In this document: positions 28,291 through 37,505 of the stretch, in pieces | Layout of the letters: each line of letters opens with the position of its first letter | How positions within the stretch are numbered: the stretch's first letter is position 1 | Source: JARICQ01 sp964527205 | GTDB lineage: Bacteria; Bacillota; Clostridia; Tissierellales; Tissierellaceae | Assembly (NCBI GenBank): GCA_964527205.1 | Contig: CAZGQG010000007.1 | Location: 1 to 64,000, forward strand | Direction of reading: 5' to 3' | DNA: 64,000 nucleotides | Position numbers and translations under genes: made by a program | The notes under the pieces: model-generated | The model's input: only the letters and a program-made list of their open reading frames with translations | Told to the model about the DNA's origin: nothing | The model's database searches: none

Positions 28291-29703
28291 TTAATCCTTT
28301 ATATTATCTATTGCATATTTCATTACTGCTCCTCCTATAGGTGCTGCTGCACTTCCACCTGTACTTCCTTCTTCTTCCAAGAAAACCACCACTGCTACTT
28401 TAGGGTCATCTGCTGGGGCAAAGCCTATAAACCAGGCATGGCTATCCCCTGATGTTTCAGCTGTCCCTGTCTTCCCTGCCACTCTCACTCCTGATATGCC
28501 AGCGGATTTTCCTGTGCCTCTTTCCACTACTCCTACCATATATTCTTTAATTTCATCTGCTAGTCTAGGATCTAGGGCCTGGGAAAGAAGCTTAGGCTCT
28601 AGTTCTGACCTAATCCTACCATCACTTGTTAGTACCCTTTTAATTAAAGTTGGACGGATCATATCTCCCCTATTTCCTATGGCAGATGCCATAAGCATCA
28701 TATTTAAGGGAGTCATTTCTAACTTACCCTGGCCATAGGCGGAGGCTGCAATATCTGTCTTTCCTAAATTTTCCTTGTAGGGAAACTGGGAAACCTTTAC
28801 TGGAAGGTCAAAGAGGATATTTTTGTTGATTAAAAACCTTTCCCCTACCTCTCCCATCTTATCCTTGCCTATTAGCAAGGATTTTTCTGCAAAATAAGTA
28901 TTGCAGGATTTTATCAAGGCCTCTTCTAAACCTATTTCCCCATGACCATCCTTATTATAGTCACTAATCTTATACCCATCTATGGTTGTTTCACCAGTAC
29001 AATTGTAAGTTTTATCTATGCTCCCCTCTTCCAAGAGGGCTATGGCAGGTATTATCTTGAATATTGATCCTGGTACATAGGTGGCCTGGATTCCTCTATT
29101 TATTAGAGGACTATTAGGCTCTTCAGATATATCCTTCCAATCTCTTACAAGATTATCTGCATCAAAATCTGGTGCACTGACCATGCTATAGATCTCTCCT
29201 GTCTTTGGATTCATGGCAATTACAGATCCCTTTTTTCCCTCCAGGGATTTTCTTGCCAGAGACTGGAGCCCATGGTCCAGGGTAAGGACCAGATCATTGC
29301 CTAGTTTTTTATCTGATACTATATTTTTAAATTCATTGATAGCTTGGTTTTCACTTATATCTAGAAGTGTATTATTGTACTTTAGTTCTAGACCTGCCTT
29401 GCCAAGTTCCTTATAGCTATAGCCTATGCTGTGACTGTATAGTCTCCCATAATTATAGTGCCTATAGTTTACTCCATCTTCTTCTTGGCTATAGACTAGA
29501 AGCTCTCCATTCCTATCCATAATAGAGCCTCTCTTGGTCTTATCTTCATTGATCCAAAGTCTTTTATTATAGCTATTGTACTTTATAGCCTCTGCTTGAA
29601 ATATTTGAAAATAGCTTATATAGACAATAAGACTTATAAATAGGGTGCACATGCCTATAAGAACTATTATTGTTCTCCTGTTTTCCTTATTCATCATTAT
29701 CAT
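28291..29703 (-). CDS. class B penicillin-binding protein (PbpA-like transpeptidase)
   Basis: Cross-links peptidoglycan outside the membrane. After one N-terminal membrane anchor (about 11-32) there is a short dimerisation region, then the transpeptidase: catalytic SIFK (213-216), SCN (266-268) and KTGT near 413. The 470 residues are short for FtsI/PBP2 and match the PbpA class that pairs with RodA and FHA proteins in Actinobacteria and Clostridia. It overlaps the rodA-like gene by 17 bases, which implies translational coupling with its partner polymerase. Confidence 0.92.
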   Translation of the reverse strand: MIMMNKENRRTIIVLIGMCTLFISLIVYISYFQIFQAEAIKYNSYNKRLWINEDKTKRGSIMDRNGELLVYSQEEDGVNYRHYNYGRLYSHSIGYSYKELGKAGLELKYNNTLLDISENQAINEFKNIVSDKKLGNDLVLTLDHGLQSLARKSLEGKKGSVIAMNPKTGEIYSMVSAPDFDADNLVRDWKDISEEPNSPLINRGIQATYVPGSIFKIIPAIALLEEGSIDKTYNCTGETTIDGYKISDYNKDGHGEIGLEEALIKSCNTYFAEKSLLIGKDKMGEVGERFLINKNILFDLPVKVSQFPYKENLGKTDIAASAYGQGKLEMTPLNMMLMASAIGNRGDMIRPTLIKRVLTSDGRIRSELEPKLLSQALDPRLADEIKEYMVGVVERGTGKSAGISGVRVAGKTGTAETSGDSHAWFIGFAPADDPKVAVVVFLEEEGSTGGSAAAPIGGAVMKYAIDNIKD

Positions 29704-30925
29704 CCTTTACATGTATTTCCTCTGAGCAGGCCTGAAGTATCCCCAGGGCTATAAAGCTTGAAATCATTGAACTTCCCCCATAACTTACAAAGGGCAAGGT
29801 GATTCCTGTAAGGGGTATCATCTTTAGGACTCCTCCCAGTATAATAAAGGTTTGTATGCCAAAGAGACTGCTTATACCCAGAGCTAGGATCCTGTAAAAT
29901 CTATTCTTCTGACCCATGCCTATTTTAAAGCCCCTGTAGACCAGGATCATAAATAGGATTATTATGGCTATTCCTGTAAATATTCCCATTTCCTCACAGA
30001 TGGCAGAAAATATAAAATCTGTATAAACCACTGGTATAAATTCAGGATTACCTAGTCCCAGACCTGTACCAAAGAACCCACCCTCTGCTATGGCAAAGAG
30101 GGACTGGGTTATTTGATAGCCCTGTCTTTCTATTAGCTCCCAGGGATTAAGCCAAGATTGAAATCTTATCCTTACATGGTCAAAGATCATGTAGCCCAGG
30201 CTTCCACTTACCGCAAAGAGTCCTATATTGAAAAATATTAGCTTTCTATTCTCTTCATAGATAAACTGCAGAACTAAAAATACCAGATAGAAAACCAGAG
30301 CCGTTCCTAAATCTCTTTGTAGAAATGATAATAATATAAAAGAATACATTATTCCCATTAAATAATAAGAGCTGTATTTTATTTTTTTAAACTTGTCCTG
30401 ATTGGAATAATAGGCTGCTAGGAAAAATATTATTAATAACTTTATAATTTCACTGGGTTGAACTGTAATACTTCCTATTTGAATCCAGTTTAGGGCCCCA
30501 AATATTCTGGTACCTAGTACAAAGGTTAGAATAAAAGCTCCATAGGCAGCTAGCATATAGAGGTAAAACATCCTGTCCCATATCTTTATAAGTTTAATTA
30601 TAAGATAGGATAGGAAGAATATAGCAATCCCTATGGATATCCATACCAACTGCTTTAGACCCAGTAGGGGGTCTATCCTGTAAATCATTATAACCCCTAT
30701 GGAAAGGAGCATGGTTACTATTAAAAATATATAATTATCCCCATGGGACAATCTATTTAATATATAGTTTGATATGTATATTATAAGTACCAGGCCTATA
30801 CCTGTCATTATTGTATATTGATCTATTTCACTGCCCTGATAGAAAAACAAAAGACTTAGGGCTAGTATTTCAAATACAAAGAGCAGGTTCCTTGGGGTTC
30901 TTGCCTTGGTTAAATTTTTTATCAT
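29687..30925 (-). CDS. FtsW/RodA/SpoVE-family peptidoglycan polymerase
   Basis: A SEDS-family glycosyltransferase that polymerises lipid II. It has about ten to twelve membrane helices over 412 residues and the family C-terminal stretch LPFVSYGGSSM. It lies 8 bases after the FHA gene and overlaps the PBP gene. I cannot tell RodA from FtsW function by sequence; the FHA-RodA-PbpA arrangement argues for a RodA-type or sporulation-type pair. Confidence 0.93.
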   Translation of the reverse strand: MIKNLTKARTPRNLLFVFEILALSLLFFYQGSEIDQYTIMTGIGLVLIIYISNYILNRLSHGDNYIFLIVTMLLSIGVIMIYRIDPLLGLKQLVWISIGIAIFFLSYLIIKLIKIWDRMFYLYMLAAYGAFILTFVLGTRIFGALNWIQIGSITVQPSEIIKLLIIFFLAAYYSNQDKFKKIKYSSYYLMGIMYSFILLSFLQRDLGTALVFYLVFLVLQFIYEENRKLIFFNIGLFAVSGSLGYMIFDHVRIRFQSWLNPWELIERQGYQITQSLFAIAEGGFFGTGLGLGNPEFIPVVYTDFIFSAICEEMGIFTGIAIIILFMILVYRGFKIGMGQKNRFYRILALGISSLFGIQTFIILGGVLKMIPLTGITLPFVSYGGSSMISSFIALGILQACSEEIHVKDDNDE

Positions 30926-30933
30926 TTTTTCAC

Positions 30934-31368
30934 CTATTTTCTATTTACAAATAAAAACTGAATTTGTCCTACCTGTATTATGTCTCCATTCTTTAACTTC
31001 CTTACATCCTCTATCTTTTTCTGATTTACTATGGTTCCATTGGCAGATCCTAGGTCTTCTAGGAAATATTGGTCCCCGTCCTTTATTATCCTAAAATGCT
31101 CCTTGGACACAAAGGGATCCTTTATTATTATATCATTGTTTCTGTGTCTTCCCAATAGGATTTCATCTTCTATAATATAATACTCATCTATTTTAAAGGA
31201 GATTGTATCTGCCTTGTTTACAAGCTTTAAATATGCAGCCTTTGGATCTCCCACTCCCCTCATGCCTCTTATATCCAAATATATCATCCTAATAATAGAA
31301 AATATAAATAGATAGATAATTAATATGAATATATATTTAAATACAGTGGCTAAAATATTATACATCAT
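30934..31368 (-). CDS. FHA-domain membrane protein
   Basis: About 144 residues: one N-terminal membrane segment, then a cytoplasmic forkhead-associated domain with LLGRHRNNDIIIKDPFVSKE and the LEDLGSANGT loop, which binds phosphothreonine. Several ATGs exist; I place the start at 31368 (or 31365) because GGAAGG lies just before, although the frame is open to 31407. In Mycobacterium the equivalent FhaB links Ser/Thr kinase signalling to RodA/PbpA. No active Ser/Thr kinase is seen in this window. Confidence 0.88.
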   Translation of the reverse strand: MMYNILATVFKYIFILIIYLFIFSIIRMIYLDIRGMRGVGDPKAAYLKLVNKADTISFKIDEYYIIEDEILLGRHRNNDIIIKDPFVSKEHFRIIKDGDQYFLEDLGSANGTIVNQKKIEDVRKLKNGDIIQVGQIQFLFVNRK

Positions 31369-31513
31369 CTCACCTTCCATCTCAGATCTATACAAATATG
31401 TTACCACAAAGAGCCAAGCTTGTGTATATATTTATATTATAGCTTTTAACTTTTCTTTATATCTGATAAAATAAAACTATAGTACTATTGTTTTTTTAGA
31501 GGAGGTGTACAAG

Positions 31514-31936
31514 ATGAATAGATTAATGCGTTCTAGGGAAGACAAGGTCTTTTTAGGAGTTTGTGGTGGAATAGCCAATTATTTTGAAATAGATTCAACC
31601 CTGGTTAGGCTAATCTTTGCCTTTTTTGTCCTTATGAGCTTTGGCACTGCAATATTTGCCTACATACTGGCTGCCTTTATTATTCCCAGTGGGGACTATG
31701 ATTATTCCCAGGATGATGAGAATCTAGACTATGAATTTGATGAGAGAAATGCCAAGATTAGGGAAAGGACTCCCATGGCTGTTGGTATAGGACTAATTCT
31801 CTTTGGTATTTTAATGCTAAGTAGAAAAATCCTTCCCTCCTTCTTCTATCAATTTAGAAGATTATTTAGTTACTGGCCTCTTTTATTAATAGTTTTAGGC
31901 CTTTATGTGATTATTCAAAACAAAAAGGAAGATTAA
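31514..31936 (+). CDS. PspC-domain membrane protein
   Basis: A 140-residue envelope-stress protein. The PspC domain begins RSREDKVFLGVCGGIANYF and has one membrane helix; two more helices follow an acidic linker (DYDYSQDDENLDYEFDE). The start at 31514 is chosen because AGGAGG lies 9 bases before it; the GTG at 31505 overlaps that site. It is divergent from the FHA operon and leads into recX. Confidence 0.88.
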   Translation: MNRLMRSREDKVFLGVCGGIANYFEIDSTLVRLIFAFFVLMSFGTAIFAYILAAFIIPSGDYDYSQDDENLDYEFDERNAKIRERTPMAVGIGLILFGILMLSRKILPSFFYQFRRLFSYWPLLLIVLGLYVIIQNKKED

Positions 31937-31960
31937 TCAAATATGATTGTAGGTGAAAAT

Positions 31961-32602
31961 ATGAAAATAACAAAGATCCAGGCCCAGAGAAAAAAGAATA
32001 GGTACAATATATATGTGGATGATTGTTTTTCTCTGGGTATAGATGAATATGTACTGGTAAAGTATAATTTAAAGACTGGCATGGAGGTAAGCGATGAATT
32101 TATTCAAGATGTCCTAATGGCTGAGGAAGCCAATAAGACCCTTAACTACTGCCTGAACCGCCTAAGCTATAGGCAGAGATCTGAAAAGGAACTTAGGATA
32201 TCCATGGAGAGAAAGGGCTATGATGCTAAAAATATAGATGCAGCCATAGACCACTGTAAGGAACATGGATATATAGATGACTTGAAATTTGCCCAGTCCT
32301 TCGTCCAAGACAAGATGAATCTTAACAAATTAGGACCTAAGAGAATTAAATACGATCTTATCCTAAAGGGCATATCCAGGGATATAATAGATCAGGTCCT
32401 GGTGGTGGAAAAGGACGAGCAGCTGGAAATGGCAAGAGAAGTTGCCTATAAAAAGTTTCCCTCCTATAAGAATGATGAAAAAAGAGATATTTATCGCAAG
32501 ATGTCAGCTTTTTTACAGAGAAGAGGCTTCTCCTTTGATGTAATATCCAAGGTGGTAAAAGAACTCCTTGACTCTATAGACGAGGATGAGTTTTATGACT
32601 AG
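31961..32602 (+). CDS. recX: regulatory protein RecX
   Basis: Binds and restrains RecA filaments. Three-helix tandem repeats are visible, including NYCLNRLSYRQRSEKELR, DYIDDLKFAQSFV-like GYIDDLKFAQSFVQ and LGPKRIKYDLILKGI. The N-terminal MKITKIQAQRKKNRYNIYVD is typical of Firmicute RecX. AGGTGA before 31961 decides the start; the frame is open to 31943. About 213 residues. The 3' end overlaps the GIY-YIG gene by 17 bases. Confidence 0.9.
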   Translation: MKITKIQAQRKKNRYNIYVDDCFSLGIDEYVLVKYNLKTGMEVSDEFIQDVLMAEEANKTLNYCLNRLSYRQRSEKELRISMERKGYDAKNIDAAIDHCKEHGYIDDLKFAQSFVQDKMNLNKLGPKRIKYDLILKGISRDIIDQVLVVEKDEQLEMAREVAYKKFPSYKNDEKRDIYRKMSAFLQRRGFSFDVISKVVKELLDSIDEDEFYD

Positions 32603-32861
32603 GCTTTCCTATGTATATATATTAAGATGCAAAGATGATAGCCTTTACACTGGCTATACTGTAAATCTTGCAAATAGGATCAGCAAGCACAACCTGGGTA
32701 AGGCTGCAAAGTACACCCGGGGTAGGGGGCCAGTAAAGCTTGTCTACCTGGAAAGCTTTTCAAATAAGGTGGATGCTCAAAAAAGAGAATATAGGATCAA
32801 GCAGCTTCCTAGAAAAAAGAAATTAAAACTTATAAGAGAAAAAGATAAATTTGAACAATAA
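32586..32861 (+). CDS. GIY-YIG nuclease-family protein (YhbQ/UPF0213)
   Basis: A 91-residue (or 88 from the ATG at 32595) single-domain protein. The GIY-YIG core is YVYILRC...YTGYT, with an asparagine-histidine pair KHN and the conserved YLE segment. Small YhbQ-type proteins are proposed to act on DNA ends, but function is not settled. It overlaps recX, in keeping with a DNA-repair context. Confidence 0.88.
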   Translation: MSFMTRLSYVYILRCKDDSLYTGYTVNLANRISKHNLGKAAKYTRGRGPVKLVYLESFSNKVDAQKREYRIKQLPRKKKLKLIREKDKFEQ

Positions 32862-32877
32862 AGTGAAGAGGTGCAAA

Positions 32878-33441
32878 ATGAACGATTTTTATAAGAGAAC
32901 TAATAAGAACTCTATAATAGCTTCTGTATATGACCTAGAAAATCTAGACGCAGCCTTGGATTCTAATTGTGAGATTATATTTCTTCTCACTGGTAATATT
33001 TTCAATCTCAAGGAAATATCCCATAAGATCCGTTTTAAGGAAAAGGGCCTATATATATCTGTTGACTCTATTGATGGCTTTTCTAAGGATACCTGGGGCC
33101 TGGAATATATAGTTAAAAATATTTGCCCTGATGGCATAATTACATCCAAGCAAAATCTAATTAAACTCAGTATGTCCATGGGAATGTTTACCATACAAAG
33201 ACTTGTTATATCTGATAGAGACTCTCTAAAGAAAGCCTTGAGCTCGCTTAAGGTCAATAGGCCCCATGCTCTTGAGCTCCTTCCTGGTATTATACCGAGT
33301 CTTATCCAGCAGGTCTTTGAGGCAACAACAATATCCCTCATAGCCAGTGGGCTTATAAGGGATAGGAATGATATCGATCTTGCTTTTCAGGCTGGTGCCA
33401 TTGCTGTAGCCTCATCAGATCAATCCCTATGGAGGATTTAA
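32878..33441 (+). CDS. glpP: glycerol-3-phosphate-responsive antiterminator GlpP
   Basis: A 187-residue RNA-binding antiterminator. Family motifs include VDSIDGFSKD, GIITSKQNLIK, QRLVISD, PHALELLPGI and IASGLIRDRNDI. In bacilli it lets transcription through glpFK and glpD leaders when glycerol-3-phosphate is present. No glp gene lies in the window. GAGGTGCAAA precedes the ATG at 32878; the frame is open further up and overlaps the GIY-YIG gene. Confidence 0.88.
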   Translation: MNDFYKRTNKNSIIASVYDLENLDAALDSNCEIIFLLTGNIFNLKEISHKIRFKEKGLYISVDSIDGFSKDTWGLEYIVKNICPDGIITSKQNLIKLSMSMGMFTIQRLVISDRDSLKKALSSLKVNRPHALELLPGIIPSLIQQVFEATTISLIASGLIRDRNDIDLAFQAGAIAVASSDQSLWRI

Positions 33442-33444
33442 TCC

Positions 33445-33756
33445 TTATTCCTTCTTGATTATTCCTATAATCAAGCCTGTAGACATGGCAATAAAGCCTG
33501 CTACCAAGGTCATGACAATAATAAGAACCTTGTTAAATTCCTCTACACCAGGCAGGCTCATACCTAGGCTGAAAAAACTAACCAGTCCTATTAGGAAAAG
33601 TATAAGGCCTGGAATATACTTGACCAACCTATACTTCCTTTCCTTTCTAAATAAATAATAGACCATTATTGTAATTAATGCAGCTATAAAAGACACTATA
33701 AGAAGTATCTTAGAAAATTCCATATGGACCTTTAAACCTTCTAATAAACCATCCAT
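33445..33756 (-). CDS. small three-helix membrane protein, unknown
   Basis: A 103-residue protein with about three membrane segments (15-33, 46-63, 75-97) separated by a basic loop (FRKERKYRLVKY). No family was recognised. AAGGAGTGG lies before the ATG. It is the last gene of the two-component/lipoprotein operon, 11 bases after the lipoprotein. It ends three bases from the convergent glpP stop. Confidence 0.7.
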   Translation of the reverse strand: MDGLLEGLKVHMEFSKILLIVSFIAALITIMVYYLFRKERKYRLVKYIPGLILFLIGLVSFFSLGMSLPGVEEFNKVLIIVMTLVAGFIAMSTGLIIGIIKKE

Positions 33757-33767
33757 TAAACCACTCC

Positions 33768-35255
33768 TTAGTATTCAATTTTAATGGCATCACTCTTTAA
33801 AACTTCATCTTCCCAGGTGCTTGTATACTTACCTAGGCCCCATTCTGCCATTATAATTTTTTGATTGTTCTCTATTTTTATACTAGCTAATTTTTCATTT
33901 ACTATATCACTATCTCTTATAGGATAGATGTCTATGCTCTTATCCCTAACTATAATAATAATATCTTCATTTGGAGATGTAAATGCATTTACTGCATCTG
34001 GAAAATTTGATTTAATCAAGGTCCAAGGCAGTATAAGCTCATCGTATTGAACTATTTCCCTAGGAGGAATAGATTTGATTTTAAAGTCCTTGTAAAGCTG
34101 GTCCTTATCTTCAATATAATTTAATCTACCCTTTAGCATCCAATGTCCATTTTTTCTTTCTATTCCAAAACTTCTTTCATCTAGTTTTTCCCGAGCCGCA
34201 TTAAGCTCTGTTTTCCCAGATAAATAAAAATCCTCCACATCTATAAGACTTGATATCATAGTTGGGTTTTGCTCCTCCATATAGTCTATAGGATATACTC
34301 TCAAGGATTTTACATTTGTAGTAGGATTTATCTCCTCTAGGGAAATATAATCATTGCCTATGTAGAGTATATGCTTTAAAAAGGACTGATATTCTCTCTC
34401 TTCTTTATTTGAAGCCATAAGAGACCTGGAACTAGTTCTCTTCTCCCCTTCTTCTTCCACTACTATGTCCCTTACCTTGCTGGTAATGGTATCATTTATG
34501 CTGTTTCCATCTATTCTTCTTTCAATATCTATATCCCAGAAACCTTTTTTTCTTGGAAGCAATATTCCATCGGTTTCATATATGCTCCCTATCTCCCTGT
34601 TACTAGACCTTATCCAAATAGTCTTGTATTCCCACTTGTCCAGTTCAGTTTCCTCATCCAGGATCTTTGTTTTTATCCCAAGAAGCAAACCTGTATTTAG
34701 GGTGTAGGATGACTCTATATTATTGCTGATATTTAATCTCTTTTCTATATCAATATATCTTTTAACTTCTTCCCCTGTTACTTCTTCTAATCTTCTTTCA
34801 AGAAAGATGAATTTTTCATTGTGGAAAAAGATTAACTTATCCTCATCATACTTTATGAATTCATGAAAATATCCATCCTCTCCTGTAATGGTAAGTATGT
34901 GAATATCTTCATCACTTATATCCAAATAATCTGTGTCTATCTTATAATTATAAAATAAATATTCATTTATATCTATATCTCTAGTCTTATAGGAGGGATC
35001 TAGTACATAGTCCTCTCCAACAATAACTGCTTCCTTACTAAAGAGTCCTTCTAGATTACTTACATCCTGGGAATCCTCCATGGGCTGCCTCTTGTGGGGC
35101 CCTTCTATAACCTTTACAACTTCCCATTTCCCACTTAGGGGTGGCTTGTTATTTGCCGGTGCCTTGACTATTTGCTGTGATTCCAATTCTACCAATTCAC
35201 ATGAGCTAAGTACCAGCATTAGAAGAATTATTAATATTATCTTTATTTTTTTCAT
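33768..35255 (-). CDS. lipoprotein of unknown function in a two-component operon
   Basis: A 495-residue exported lipoprotein: signal peptide with lipobox LSSC, so the mature N-terminus is Cys19. The rest is mostly beta-rich and soluble, rich in Asp and Glu, with no recognised domain; the WEVVKVIEGP start and repeated short blocks hint at lipocalin-like or propeller-like units but this is speculative. Its ATG overlaps the kinase stop by four bases (ATGA), so it is translated with the kinase and may be part of its signal input. Confidence 0.85.
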   Translation of the reverse strand: MKKIKIILIILLMLVLSSCELVELESQQIVKAPANNKPPLSGKWEVVKVIEGPHKRQPMEDSQDVSNLEGLFSKEAVIVGEDYVLDPSYKTRDIDINEYLFYNYKIDTDYLDISDEDIHILTITGEDGYFHEFIKYDEDKLIFFHNEKFIFLERRLEEVTGEEVKRYIDIEKRLNISNNIESSYTLNTGLLLGIKTKILDEETELDKWEYKTIWIRSSNREIGSIYETDGILLPRKKGFWDIDIERRIDGNSINDTITSKVRDIVVEEEGEKRTSSRSLMASNKEEREYQSFLKHILYIGNDYISLEEINPTTNVKSLRVYPIDYMEEQNPTMISSLIDVEDFYLSGKTELNAAREKLDERSFGIERKNGHWMLKGRLNYIEDKDQLYKDFKIKSIPPREIVQYDELILPWTLIKSNFPDAVNAFTSPNEDIIIIVRDKSIDIYPIRDSDIVNEKLASIKIENNQKIIMAEWGLGKYTSTWEDEVLKSDAIKIEY

Positions 35256-36682
35256 GCTCCTAGCTCCTCCTTTGGAAGTCTAATTTTTACTGATGTTCCC
35301 TGTCCAAGTATTGAGGCTATATCCATACTGCCTCCATGCATCTTAATTATTTCCTCACTTATTGATAGGCCTAGGCCAGTATTGGATTTACTGTTTTTCC
35401 CCTTGTAAAATCTTTCCTTTACCTTGGGCAGCTCCTCCTCTGCTATACCTGCTCCTGTATCTATAACCTCTATAATAATGTCTTCTTCATCTGAAAAGGC
35501 TTTTAAGACTACACTGCCTCCTTCTTCTGTGAATTTAAAGGCATTGTCCAGCAGATTTATTATTACTTGCTTTAATCTGTTTTCATCTGCGGAAATATAT
35601 CCTAAATCCTCTTCTATATCTATTTGAAATTCCAGGCCATTTAGTCTGGCCCTAGGCTTGGATTGCTTGCCCATTAATCTTATTGTATCCTCTATAAGAA
35701 AAAGTTTCCTATCTAAGGTCAATTGTTCTGATACAAATTTTGAAAAGTCCAGTAATTCCTCAACCATAAGGCCTAGCCTGTCCCCTTCTTTTTCAATTAT
35801 ATCCAAACCATCTCTTATTATTTCATTGTCTCCTATATCCTCTGATTTCAAAGTAATGGCCCAGCCCTTGATAGATGTAAGGGGGGTCCTAAGCTCATGG
35901 GATATGGAAGAAATAAATTCGTTTTTTAATTCTTCCTTCTTTATTAGCTCCTCAGCCATATAATTCAGTGTATTTGCCAATTGTCCAATCTCATCTTCTA
36001 ATTCTATATCACTTCTGATATGTAATTCCCCATCTGCCATCTTTCTAGCGGTTTCTGTTACCTTCTTTAGGGGTATTATAAGTGAATTTGCCATTATTAC
36101 ACTTACCAGTCCAGAAACAACAATAACTGCAAGTCCTAGTACTATTATTAATAGGGATACCCTATTTATAATCCTATTGGTTTCCTCCATGGATGTAACA
36201 AATCTAATAATTCCTACTATCTCATCCCTATCTTTTACAGGAGCTGAGTATGCCATTACAGGCTTTGTATCATAATCTACCCTTCCTATCCACCTGGCAC
36301 TGTCTCCCCCCATGGCAGATTGTATATCTGAGGGTAGGGTCTCCTTATTTAATCCTGCTCCCAAAGAGTCCATGAGAAGCTGGCCCTGGCTTGTAAAAAT
36401 CTGAACCTGGGCATTGGTATGCTTCCAAAAAACATCAGAGTCATCTAGGATGATCTCTTCTATGGATTTTGAAGAGTAGTATCTTGAATAGTATTCTAGG
36501 GACAATTTAATATCATTTTTTAATATATCTTCTAAATTCCTGTGATAGTAATCCCTGGTACTACTTAGGGCTACAATCTCTAGTATAAGCACAGTAATTA
36601 TAATTATCATCATAAAGCTTATAACCAAACGGGTCTTTATGCTTTTTTTCATTGATCTATTGGTTAATCTTCCTTTTTCCAC
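35252..36682 (-). CDS. sensor histidine kinase
   Basis: A 476-residue membrane kinase: first membrane helix about 19-41, extracytoplasmic sensor about 42-170, second helix about 175-198, HAMP 199-250, HisKA with ISHELRTPL (His262), and HATPase with N box (LLDNAFKF), DTGAGI and GLGLSI. It phosphorylates the response regulator just upstream, overlapping it by 19 bases. The GTG start at 36682 has a modest ribosome site; an ATG at 36652 is possible. The signal is unknown; the co-encoded lipoprotein suggests envelope sensing. Confidence 0.93.
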   Translation of the reverse strand: MEKGRLTNRSMKKSIKTRLVISFMMIIIITVLILEIVALSSTRDYYHRNLEDILKNDIKLSLEYYSRYYSSKSIEEIILDDSDVFWKHTNAQVQIFTSQGQLLMDSLGAGLNKETLPSDIQSAMGGDSARWIGRVDYDTKPVMAYSAPVKDRDEIVGIIRFVTSMEETNRIINRVSLLIIVLGLAVIVVSGLVSVIMANSLIIPLKKVTETARKMADGELHIRSDIELEDEIGQLANTLNYMAEELIKKEELKNEFISSISHELRTPLTSIKGWAITLKSEDIGDNEIIRDGLDIIEKEGDRLGLMVEELLDFSKFVSEQLTLDRKLFLIEDTIRLMGKQSKPRARLNGLEFQIDIEEDLGYISADENRLKQVIINLLDNAFKFTEEGGSVVLKAFSDEEDIIIEVIDTGAGIAEEELPKVKERFYKGKNSKSNTGLGLSISEEIIKMHGGSMDIASILGQGTSVKIRLPKEELGA

Positions 36683-37350
36683 CTATATCCTACACCCCAA
36701 ACTGTCTCAATATATACAGGCTCACTTGGATCTTTTTCTATCTTAGACCTAAGCCTTCTCATATTGACATCAACTATTTTTGAATCTCCCATGAAATCAT
36801 AACCCCATACTAAATTCAATATCTCATCTCTTTTAAAAGCCTTGCCTGGATTTTCCATAAATAGCTTGGCTATTGAATATTCTGTAGGTGTAAGTTCTAT
36901 TTCTTCTCCCTCTTTAAAGAACTTTCTTGAATAGGTGTTGATTTTGAAAGGCTTAAAGTCTATTTCAGAATCATCTCCAACCTCTGAATCCATTCTACGG
37001 GATAGGGATTTTACCCTTAAAACCAATTCCTTAGGGTTGAAGGGCTTGGTCATATAGTCATCTGTACCATTTTCCAAACCTAGTATCTTATCTATATCCT
37101 GGCTCTTGGCTGTTAGCATTATTATTCCTATCTTAGGAAATTCATCTCTAAGTACCTTGCAAACCTGGTAGCCATCTATGCCAGGAAGCATTAAATCAAG
37201 GACTACTATATCTATATCTTCTTTTCTAGCGATTTCTATACCTTCTTCTCCAGTTTCTGCTTCAAAAACAGTAAAACCGCTTTTTTCTAAATTTATTTTT
37301 ACAAACTTTCTAATAGATGCTTCATCTTCTACTATAAGAATCTTATTCAT
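36664..37350 (-). CDS. OmpR/PhoB-family response regulator
   Basis: A 228-residue regulator. Receiver domain with acidic pocket Glu8/Asp9, phospho-acceptor Asp52 in VVLDLMLPG and Lys102 in TKPF. C-terminal winged helix ends VWGVGYRW, typical of PhoB-like factors. It is the first gene of the operon with the kinase, lipoprotein and small membrane protein. An extended -10 (TGCTAAAAT) lies about 40-50 bases upstream, in 37390-37405, but no good -35. Confidence 0.94.
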   Translation of the reverse strand: MNKILIVEDEASIRKFVKINLEKSGFTVFEAETGEEGIEIARKEDIDIVVLDLMLPGIDGYQVCKVLRDEFPKIGIIMLTAKSQDIDKILGLENGTDDYMTKPFNPKELVLRVKSLSRRMDSEVGDDSEIDFKPFKINTYSRKFFKEGEEIELTPTEYSIAKLFMENPGKAFKRDEILNLVWGYDFMGDSKIVDVNMRRLRSKIEKDPSEPVYIETVWGVGYRWKKED

Positions 37351-37471
37351 TATATATCACATCCTAGTTTTTTAAATAGTTTTGTCTTTATACCTTATTT
37401 TAGCATAGTTTATAATAATTATCTATGAGTTACAAAACTATTAATTCTTCTTTACAATTAGCTTACAATAG

Positions 37472-37499
37472 AAAAAGAATAGACCAAGTCTATTCTTTT
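37472..37499 (-). terminator. terminator of the homodimeric ABC exporter gene
   Basis: Arms AAGAATAGAC (37475-37484) and GTCTATTCTT (37488-37497) with a CAA loop and T-rich ends on the minus strand, seven bases after the stop codon at 37506. Confidence 0.8.
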
Positions 37500-37505
37500 C
37501 TTCTT

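Noticed and set aside
33435..33447. Terminator between glpP and the small membrane protein gene
   Set aside because: Only a five-base stem with an interrupted T-run is present; too weak to call.
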